From positions 3,947,001-4,011,000 of the forward strand of contig NZ_CP077085.1 in assembly GCF_014268455.2 (NCBI RefSeq): DNA of 64,000 nucleotides. Reading direction: 5' to 3'. Made by a program: the position numbers and the translations under genes. Origin of the DNA: Pseudomonas shahriarae (GTDB lineage Bacteria; Pseudomonadota; Gammaproteobacteria; Pseudomonadales; Pseudomonadaceae). How positions within the stretch are numbered: position 1 is the stretch's first letter; every line of letters begins with the position of its first letter. Positions 57,932 through 64,000 of the stretch are shown one piece after another. The notes under the pieces are model-generated. The model was not told the origin of the DNA. It saw nothing but the letters and a program-made list of their open reading frames with translations, and did not search any database.

Positions 57932-58021
57932 TGTGGGAGCGGGCTTGCTCGCGAAGACGTCGGCCCAGCAAACATTGATGTTGACTGACCCACTGCTTTC
58001 GCGAGCAAGCCCGCTCCCACA
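57932..58021. repeat. REP-type inverted repeat pair (REPIN)
   Basis: Inverted copies of TGTGGGAGCGGGCTTGCTCG flank a short spacer between the MocR and amidase genes. The remaining intergenic DNA (58022-58207) holds no gene and should contain the amidase promoter. Confidence 0.9.
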
Positions 58022-58207
58022 GGGGATCTGCGCTTAACTGACGGGCATTAGGGCTTGCCGGCTCCCACAGTCGTGACAATTGAGTGCACACAAAAACGCA
58101 ACACTGCACCGCTTCGAATGTGATGGTCGCTGCCCCCCAGGGTTTATATAGTCGGGTCCAACAGCCACCCGCCATGAGCCCCAGGGCCCATCACCAGGAA
58201 GCGCTCA

Positions 58208-59596
58208 ATGACCGACCTTCACGACCTCACGGCCGCGCAATTGCTGGCGCATTTCGCCAGTCGCCAGCTCTCCCCCATCGACTACTACGATCACCTGCTG
58301 GGCCATATCGACCGCTGGGAGCCGCAGATCCGCGCCCTGTATGCCTTCGATCCCGAGCAGGTGCGCCGGGAAGCCCAGGCCTCCACCGAGCGCTGGAACA
58401 AAGGCCAGCCCAATGGGGTGCTCGATGGCGTGCCCGTGACCATCAAGGAATTGGTGGCTACCGAAGGCACACCGATCCCCCTCGGCAGCGCCGCCACCCG
58501 CCTGACCCCGGCCCTCAGGGACGCCCCGCCCGCCGCGCGGATGCGGGAAGCCGGGGCGATTGTGCTGGCCAAGACCACTGTCCCGGATTTCGGCATGCTC
58601 TCCTCCGGCCTGTCGAGCTTCCATGGCATCACCCGCAACCCGTGGAACACTGCCAACAACACCGGCGGTTCCAGCTCGGGGGCTGCCGCTGCGGCCGCCG
58701 CCGGTTACGGGCCACTGCATATCGGCACCGACATCGGCGGCTCGGTGCGTTTGCCCGCCGCCTGGTGCGGCCTGGTGGGGTTCAAGCCGACCCTGGGGCG
58801 TATCCCGATTGACCCTTACTACACCGGGCGCACCGCCGGGCCCATGACCCGTACGGTGGACGACTGCGTGCTGATGATGCAGCACCTGGCCCGCCCCGAT
58901 GCCCGCGACGCCACCAGCCTGCCGCCGCTCACCAGCGAGTGGAGCAACCAGCCGCTGTCGGTCAAGGGCCTGCGCGTCGGCCTGATGCTGGAACCCGGCG
59001 CCGGCCTGCAACCGGAAGGTTTCGTGTGTGAGGCGGTGGAACACGCCGCGCGCCTGTTCGAAGCCCATGGCGCCAAGGTCACGCTGATCCCCCCGATCAT
59101 GGACCGCGCCCAGCTCGACGGCCTCGACCAATTCTGGCGCGCCCGGCAATGGGGCGACCTGTCGGCGTTGAGCAGCGAGCAATTCGATAAGGTCTTGCCG
59201 TACATCCGCGACTGGGCCGCGCCCGGTGCCGACATCAGCGGCGTGCAGGCGGTGCAGGGGTTCAACCAGACCTTCGAGATGCGCCGCCGCGCCGCCCAGG
59301 CCTTCAGCGACCTGGACCTGATCCTGTCGCCCACCAACCAGGTCAACGCGTTCCCCGCCGAATGGCCGTCACCGAGCAATGACCCGCAATTACCGTTCGA
59401 ACACATCGTGTTCACCGTGCCCTGGAACATGGGCGAGCAACCGGCGCTGTCGATCAACTGTGGTTTCGCCGCCGATGGCATGCCCATCGGCCTGCAGATG
59501 ATCGCACCGCGTTTTGCCGATATCTGGCTGCTGCAAATCGCAAAAACCTATGAGAGCTGGCGTGGCGCAATCCACCAATGGCCGAACCCGAACTGA
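58208..59596 (+). CDS. amidase (amidase signature family)
   Basis: A 462-residue amidase-signature hydrolase. The Ser-cisSer-Lys triad is visible: Lys80 (GVPVTIKE), Ser155 (GGSSSGAAAAAA) and Ser179 (GTDIGGSVRLPA). It hydrolyses a small or aryl amide to acid and ammonia; the substrate is unknown, and this is not GatA because no GatB/C is near. An MHS transporter and an OprD porin follow on the same strand, as in a uptake-and-hydrolysis unit. Confidence 0.92.
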   Translation: MTDLHDLTAAQLLAHFASRQLSPIDYYDHLLGHIDRWEPQIRALYAFDPEQVRREAQASTERWNKGQPNGVLDGVPVTIKELVATEGTPIPLGSAATRLTPALRDAPPAARMREAGAIVLAKTTVPDFGMLSSGLSSFHGITRNPWNTANNTGGSSSGAAAAAAAGYGPLHIGTDIGGSVRLPAAWCGLVGFKPTLGRIPIDPYYTGRTAGPMTRTVDDCVLMMQHLARPDARDATSLPPLTSEWSNQPLSVKGLRVGLMLEPGAGLQPEGFVCEAVEHAARLFEAHGAKVTLIPPIMDRAQLDGLDQFWRARQWGDLSALSSEQFDKVLPYIRDWAAPGADISGVQAVQGFNQTFEMRRRAAQAFSDLDLILSPTNQVNAFPAEWPSPSNDPQLPFEHIVFTVPWNMGEQPALSINCGFAADGMPIGLQMIAPRFADIWLLQIAKTYESWRGAIHQWPNPN

Positions 59597-59691
59597 CCTT
59601 GACGCTGTAACTGAACTGCCCACCCACACGCCCGTTCCCTGGCCACAAGGCCGGGGTCTGGACGACCTATAACTAAAATCGAGGGGCTGGT

Positions 59692-61044
59692 ATGCACACT
59701 GAACAATTGACTCGCGAGGGTCCCGAGCACACACCCGAAACGCCATCGCCGGACGCCGGTCGCAAGAGCATCTTCGCTGTGGTGTTGGGTAATGCCGTGG
59801 AGTTTTTCGACTTTGGGGTCTATGCGACCTTCGCGGTGATGATCGGCCATACGTTTTTCCCGTCCGACAGCGCCTTCGTCAGCTTGATGCTCTCGGTCAC
59901 AGCCTTTGGCATCGGCTTTATCGTGCGGCCCCTGGGCGCGGTGCTGATTGGCGCCTACGCCGACCGCGTGGGGCGCAAGCCGGCGATGTTGTTGACCCTG
60001 GTGATGATGGCGGTGGGCACCGGCAGTATTGCGATATTGCCCGGCTACGAGACCATCGGGATTGCCGCGCCGATCCTGCTGGTGGTCACCCGCATGATTC
60101 AGGGCCTGGCCTGGGGCGGTGAAGCCGGCCCCGCCACCACCTATATCCTGGAAGCCGCGCCGCCGCACAAACGCGGCACCTATGCCTGCTGGCAAGTGGT
60201 CGCCCAGGGCGTCGCCGCCATGGCCGCCGGGCTGGTGGGTTACACCCTGACCAAAGTCATGTCCCCCGAAGACCTCAACAGCTGGGGCTGGCGCGTGCCG
60301 TTCGTGTTTGGCCTGCTGGTGTTGCCGATTGGTATCTATATCCGCCGCAACCTGGCCGAGACCTTCCACGGCCAGGGCGAAACCACCAGCACCGGCGACC
60401 TGGTGCGCGAAGTCTGCGGCAAGCATCGGCGCGCGCTGGTACTGGGCCTGCTGATCCTTTCGGGCAGCACCATCACCCAGTACTTCCTCAACTACATGAC
60501 CACCTTTGCCCTGACTGAGCTGAAGCTGCCCACCAGTATTTCCATGCTCTCGACCCTGGTGGCCGGTGCGGCCATGGCGGTGTGCGCAGTGGCTGGCGGC
60601 ATGTTGTGCGACCGTTTCGGGCGCCGGGTGATCCTGATGACGCCCCGGGTGGTGCTGTTGCTGATCCTGTTCCCGGCCTTGCAATTGATGACCGAACACC
60701 CCAGCCCGTCGACCTTCCTCCTGACCCTGGCGCTGCTGTCCGGCCTGCATGGCATGAGCGGCGCGGCGTTGATCGTATTGCTGGTGGAAAGCTTCCCCAA
60801 ATCCGTGCGCTCCACCGGTTTCTCCATCGTCTACGCCTTCGGTGTGGCGGCGTTTGGCGGCACCGCACAGATCATCATCACCTGGCTGATCGGCACCACG
60901 GGCGACCCGATGTCACCGGTGTGGTACCTGCTGATCGCCAACCTGGTGTGCCTCACCGCCGCCTGGTTCGCCAAGGAAACCCGGCCAGTGCTGCCCGGCA
61001 CCCCGGCCCGCGAAACCCGGCTCAGAGAAGCCCCGGTTCGCTGA
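59692..61044 (+). CDS. MHS-family MFS transporter (metabolite:proton symporter)
   Basis: A 450-residue, 12-helix transporter of the metabolite:H+ symporter group (ShiA/ProP-like). It shows VVLGNAVEFFDFGVYATFAVMIG, GADYADRVGRKPAM-type AYADRVGRKPAMLLTLVMMAVGTG, RMIQGLAWGGEAGPATTYILEAAP and RFGRRVILMTPR. It probably imports the amidase substrate or product. ATG at 59692 is 95 bases after the amidase stop. Confidence 0.9.
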   Translation: MHTEQLTREGPEHTPETPSPDAGRKSIFAVVLGNAVEFFDFGVYATFAVMIGHTFFPSDSAFVSLMLSVTAFGIGFIVRPLGAVLIGAYADRVGRKPAMLLTLVMMAVGTGSIAILPGYETIGIAAPILLVVTRMIQGLAWGGEAGPATTYILEAAPPHKRGTYACWQVVAQGVAAMAAGLVGYTLTKVMSPEDLNSWGWRVPFVFGLLVLPIGIYIRRNLAETFHGQGETTSTGDLVREVCGKHRRALVLGLLILSGSTITQYFLNYMTTFALTELKLPTSISMLSTLVAGAAMAVCAVAGGMLCDRFGRRVILMTPRVVLLLILFPALQLMTEHPSPSTFLLTLALLSGLHGMSGAALIVLLVESFPKSVRSTGFSIVYAFGVAAFGGTAQIIITWLIGTTGDPMSPVWYLLIANLVCLTAAWFAKETRPVLPGTPARETRLREAPVR

Positions 61045-61058
61045 TCGCTTTATCCCTA

Positions 61059-61082
61059 CTGTGGCAAGACCGCTTGCCACAG
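61059..61082. repeat. perfect hairpin between transporter and porin genes
   Basis: CTGTGGCAAG/CTTGCCACAG, ten base pairs with an ACCG loop, 15 bases after the transporter stop. No T-run follows, so it may be a weak terminator or a processing hairpin in an operon mRNA. Confidence 0.6.
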
Positions 61083-61136
61083 GTACTGTGCCCGGCCTCA
61101 GCGGTCGCCTTACTCTTCTTTGTGTGGGGATTCACC

Positions 61137-62483
61137 ATGTATCCACGTCTTTTCCTGGCCGCCGCCCTGGCGTCCGGTACCCAGGCTTTTGCTCAAGAAA
61201 ACGCCCAGGCCAGCGCCCCCGGCTTTATCGACGGCAGCAGCCTGGACCTGAACCTGCGTCACTACTACTCCAACCAGCACACCCAGCGCAGCACCTACCT
61301 GAGCATCCAGAAACCCGCCGGCATCGAACGCACCCGCGTGCGCGAAACCTGGGTGCAGACCGCCATGCTCAAGTACAGCTCCGGCTACACCCAGGGCGTG
61401 ATTGGCGTGGGGGTCGATGTCGGCGTATTCAGCGCGGTCAACCTGCAGCGCGGGCATGGCAAGGTGGCCAATGGCGGTGACCGCGTGCTGGTGGACAGCG
61501 ACGGCGATGCGATCCCGACCTGGAGCCGGCTGGGGGTGGGCGATGTGCGGTTTCGCCTGTCCAACACCGAGCTCAAGGCCGGGCGCTTGATGACCGATAA
61601 CCCGATCCTGCGCTACAAGGACAACCGCGCCCTGCCCTCCAGCTTCCAGGGCGTGGGCCTGTACAGCAACGAACGGGACTGGCTGTCGGTGCAGGGCGGC
61701 AGCTTCGACCGGGCCATCCCGCGCACCGGCACCGGCGCCGAACGCCTGACCACCACCTTCGGCAACCGCGCCTACAGCGGCGCGCGCATCAGCTACCTGG
61801 GGGCCACGCTCAAGCCGGGCTACGGCCTGGAAGCCAGCCTCTACGGCTCGCGCTTCGAGGACATGTGGGACCAGTACTACCTGGGGCTGACCCACCGTAT
61901 CGGCGACAAAAACGCGGTGGCGCTCAAGACCGCCCTGCACTACTACCACACCCAGGATTCCGGCCAGCAGCGCCTGGGTTATATCGACAACGACGCCGCC
62001 AGCCTGGCCGTGACCGCCAACCACCAGGCCCACAGCCTGACCCTGGCCTGGCAACAGGTGTTCGGCAACGAGTACTTCGACTATGTGTGGGAGTCCACCG
62101 GCAACTACATGGCCAACTCGCTGTACTCGGACTACAACGGCCCCAACGAAAAATCCTGGCAACTGCGCTACGACCTCGACCTGGCCGCCTACGGCGTGCC
62201 CGGCCTGACCGCCAGCCTCTGGCACGCCAAGGGTTGGGGCATCGACGGCACGCACTACGAGGGGGATCGCAACGGCCACAACACCGGCTATAACGTGCGC
62301 GGCCTGGATAACGCCAAGCACAATGAAAACGGCTTGATGCTGGCCTACGTGGTGCAATCGGGGAAATTGAAGAACACCGTACTACGCACCATCGTCTACA
62401 ACCACCGCGCTAGCGGCGGTCAAATTGACGGCAGCTACGACGAGTTCCGGATCGTCGGCAACTTCCCCATCAACCTGTTCTGA
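61137..62483 (+). CDS. OprD family outer-membrane porin
   Basis: A 448-residue substrate-specific porin with a signal peptide (LFLAAALASGTQAFA). It has OprD-family features: LDLNLRHYYSNQHTQ near the N-terminus, RALPSSFQGVGLYSNERDWLSVQGG and the C-terminal strand FRIVGNFPINLF ending in Phe. Allows diffusion of an acidic or amide-type small molecule, matching the amidase and transporter upstream. ATG at 61137 is chosen from the signal peptide; the open frame continues upstream through the transporter gene as an unrelated frame. Confidence 0.92.
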   Translation: MYPRLFLAAALASGTQAFAQENAQASAPGFIDGSSLDLNLRHYYSNQHTQRSTYLSIQKPAGIERTRVRETWVQTAMLKYSSGYTQGVIGVGVDVGVFSAVNLQRGHGKVANGGDRVLVDSDGDAIPTWSRLGVGDVRFRLSNTELKAGRLMTDNPILRYKDNRALPSSFQGVGLYSNERDWLSVQGGSFDRAIPRTGTGAERLTTTFGNRAYSGARISYLGATLKPGYGLEASLYGSRFEDMWDQYYLGLTHRIGDKNAVALKTALHYYHTQDSGQQRLGYIDNDAASLAVTANHQAHSLTLAWQQVFGNEYFDYVWESTGNYMANSLYSDYNGPNEKSWQLRYDLDLAAYGVPGLTASLWHAKGWGIDGTHYEGDRNGHNTGYNVRGLDNAKHNENGLMLAYVVQSGKLKNTVLRTIVYNHRASGGQIDGSYDEFRIVGNFPINLF

Positions 62484-62489
62484 CACCCG

Positions 62490-62517
62490 CCCGTCGGCAC
62501 CAGTCAATGCCGACGGG
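62490..62517 (+). terminator. hairpin terminator after the porin gene
   Basis: CCCGTCGGCA/TGCCGACGGG, ten base pairs with an 8-base loop, followed by TAATATTC (weak U-tract). It starts 6 bases after the porin stop. Confidence 0.7.
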
Positions 62518-62622
62518 TAATATTCAGAATTCTTACACCCTGCATGAGACTGCTCCGGCATTGGCTCGCCGCCGCGCTTGGTAAAAAGCCTGTCCCCTAC
62601 GGACGGTTACCCAGGAACGCGG

Positions 62623-63378
62623 ATGAAACCTTTGAAAGCAGCAGCGCTTTGCATCATCAGTGGATGGTTAATGCTCTTGAGCTCCCCCGGCCATGCCGCA
62701 CCGCCGGGTATCGAGTGGCTGGTGGATTGCCCGCGCCTGCCCGGGCGGGCCCTTGACCAGGAGGTGATGGCACGCACCCAGTGCGGCATCGTCACCGTGC
62801 CGCAAAACCATCAGGTCGCGGACGCACGCACGTTGCGCCTGACCCTCACCCGGGTCGGGGCCCGTCAGCCTCTGGAGCGTCGGGGTGTGATCTTCACCCG
62901 CCCGGCTACCGCACAAGCGGATTTGCGCGGGGTGTTCGCGGTGCACCTGGCCACAGTCTGGAAGTACTACAACACCGAGGCGTACCGCACGCTGACCCAG
63001 TTCTACGATGTCATCGAGTTGAGCCCGCGCAACGCCCGCACAGCAGCCGACAACGAGCAATCGGCCTGGGACATGGATTTCGTACGCCAGCAACTGGGTG
63101 AGCAACGGATCAGCTTCCTGGGCATCGCCCAAGGCAACGTGCTCGGTGCCGGGTACGCCGGGCTGTTTGCCGATCGCATCGAACGCATGGTGCTGGTAGA
63201 GCCCGATGAGGCTGCCACCCCGGCGTTCGAATCCCTGCCCGCCACATTGCGGCTCAAGGGGCCTTATCTACAGGGCAGTTCCGTCGTCGATGCCAGCCGC
63301 TGCGTAAATCGTTGGGCGGGTGTCTACCTGGCACACGGCAGGCAGCCACCGCCGGCAAGCGACTGCCTGAGCAACTGA
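62623..63378 (+). CDS. exported alpha/beta hydrolase-like protein with missing nucleophile
   Basis: A 251-residue protein with a signal peptide (ALCIISGWLMLLSSPGHA), like the TAP/SLPI group (WLVDCPRLP, QCGIVTVPQNHQ, RTLRLTLTRVGAR). Where the nucleophile elbow should read GxSxG it has GIAQG (Ala169). The C-terminus ends soon after SVVDASRCVNRWAGVY, without the catalytic His region. Probably an inactive or truncated member. ATG at 62623 follows CAGGAACGCGG. Confidence 0.7.
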   Translation: MKPLKAAALCIISGWLMLLSSPGHAAPPGIEWLVDCPRLPGRALDQEVMARTQCGIVTVPQNHQVADARTLRLTLTRVGARQPLERRGVIFTRPATAQADLRGVFAVHLATVWKYYNTEAYRTLTQFYDVIELSPRNARTAADNEQSAWDMDFVRQQLGEQRISFLGIAQGNVLGAGYAGLFADRIERMVLVEPDEAATPAFESLPATLRLKGPYLQGSSVVDASRCVNRWAGVYLAHGRQPPPASDCLSN

Positions 63379-63382
63379 GGCT

Positions 63383-64000
63383 TCAGTCCACCAGCGCACA
63401 ACGCTGCATCGCGCTGGCCAGCATTTCCTGGCACTTGAGCACCGCCACCGAGCGCGGCCGGTTGCGGTACCCGCACAGGTCGATGCGGATTCGCCCCAGG
63501 TGCTCATCGGCAATCGGCACCGCCACCAGGCCATCGCCCAGGTCGCGGGCGTCGGCATCCACCTGGGGCAGGATCAACACCGCCGCCCGTTGCCGGGCCA
63601 GGCTTTTCTGCACTTCCAGGGAGCTGGTGGTAAACACCGGCTGGATCGTCACCCCTCGTTTTTTTGCTGCCATCTCCAGGGCCTGGCGCACGCCGTACGC
63701 CGAGTCAGGAATGGCCAGGGGCTGGCCTTCAAGTTCGCGCAGTTCGATGCTGTCGCGCTGGGCAAAGGGGTGCTCGGCACTGACCAGCACCCGGTGCCAC
63801 AACTCGCATTGTGCGGTGACTTCCACGTCGGCCCGTTCCTGCAGATAGAACGCCAGGCCCAGGTCGGCCTCGCCACTGCACAGGGCGTCGAGGGTGGCCG
63901 AGGCGCTGGCGATCACGATATTGAAGGTGACCTTGGGGTGCGCCCGGTAAAACGCCGCAAGCACCGGCGCCAGCACTGTGGAAACGATACTTTCTGACAC
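63383..64000 (-). CDS. LysR-family regulator, effector-binding domain (partial)
   Basis: The C-terminal 205 residues of a LysR-type regulator: the substrate-binding domain, with ASASATLDALCSGEADLGLAF, VLVSAEHPFAQRD and LARQRAAVLILPQVDADARD. The N-terminal helix-turn-helix must lie past position 64000. Convergent with the hydrolase gene; target unknown. Confidence 0.85.
   Translation of the reverse strand: MSESIVSTVLAPVLAAFYRAHPKVTFNIVIASASATLDALCSGEADLGLAFYLQERADVEVTAQCELWHRVLVSAEHPFAQRDSIELRELEGQPLAIPDSAYGVRQALEMAAKKRGVTIQPVFTTSSLEVQKSLARQRAAVLILPQVDADARDLGDGLVAVPIADEHLGRIRIDLCGYRNRPRSVAVLKCQEMLASAMQRCALVD

Noticed and set aside
61045..61136. Hairpin at 61059-61082 as a strong terminator
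   Set aside because: The perfect stem lacks a U-tract, so I list it as a hairpin only.

Overview
The window looks like chromosome of a fluorescent Pseudomonas (P. fluorescens group). The evidence is high G+C, the gene families present, and several copies of the inverted-repeat (REP) hairpins typical of that group, which sit between genes. This placement is inferred from content; no 16S or other marker gene is in view. There are no rRNA or tRNA genes, no CRISPR array and no recognisable insertion sequence.

Layout. 1-2150: a small XRE regulator, two small exported proteins, queD and a Nudix hydrolase. 2186-6084: a pyrimidine-scavenging operon (codB permease, PucR-type regulator, CodA-like deaminase) behind a sigma-54 promoter and an NtrC-like site. 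Its deaminase carries Ser where E. coli CodA has the discriminating Asp314, which predicts 5-methylcytosine deaminase activity. 6094-11886: an overlapping type VI secretion cassette (vgrG, DUF4123 adaptor, lipoprotein, class 3 lipase). 12177-15439: a DapF-like protein lacking both catalytic cysteines, a carboxymuconolactone-decarboxylase-like protein, a long hairpin and an MFS transporter. 15452-18002: a group of proteins resembling HrpK-type type III effectors, one of them split by a frameshift. 18310-22292: a FecI-FecR-FecA-type iron uptake locus. 22569-25144: a coupled pair encoding a caspase-like protease and an alpha/beta hydrolase, a possible uncharacterised defence or toxin module. 25196-31444: a MATE exporter, then a polyamine (gamma-glutamylputrescine-type) cluster with a divergent AraC regulator.

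31559-37763: acetoin catabolism (acoA-acoB-acoC, the sigma-54 activator acoR and an acetoin/diacetyl reductase). The palindrome TGAGACG-N3-CGTCTCA lies upstream of both acoA and the reductase, and I infer it is the AcoR operator. 37956-43223: a TonB-dependent receptor, an AhpD-like protein, a mechanosensitive channel with a cyclic-nucleotide-binding domain, and a pirin. 43553-47733: an RND efflux pump behind an AT-rich palindrome. 47876-49111: an M20 peptidase. 49354-54526: a polymorphic RHS toxin whose C-terminus is a predicted ADP-ribosyltransferase, followed by an A+T-rich immunity gene. 54588-64000: a MASE2-GGDEF cyclase, a LysE exporter with a divergent MocR regulator, an uptake and hydrolysis set (amidase, MHS-family transporter, OprD-type porin), a degenerate alpha/beta hydrolase, and a LysR regulator cut by the window end.

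How the genes work together. Three loci are nutrient-scavenging units with matched uptake, enzyme and regulator (cytosine/5-methylcytosine, polyamines, acetoin). Two are iron or siderophore uptake loci. Three or four are antagonism or host-interaction modules (T6SS lipase, RHS toxin, type III-like effectors, perhaps the caspase pair). Start codons were chosen by ribosome-binding site, overlap with the upstream gene and signal-peptide position.
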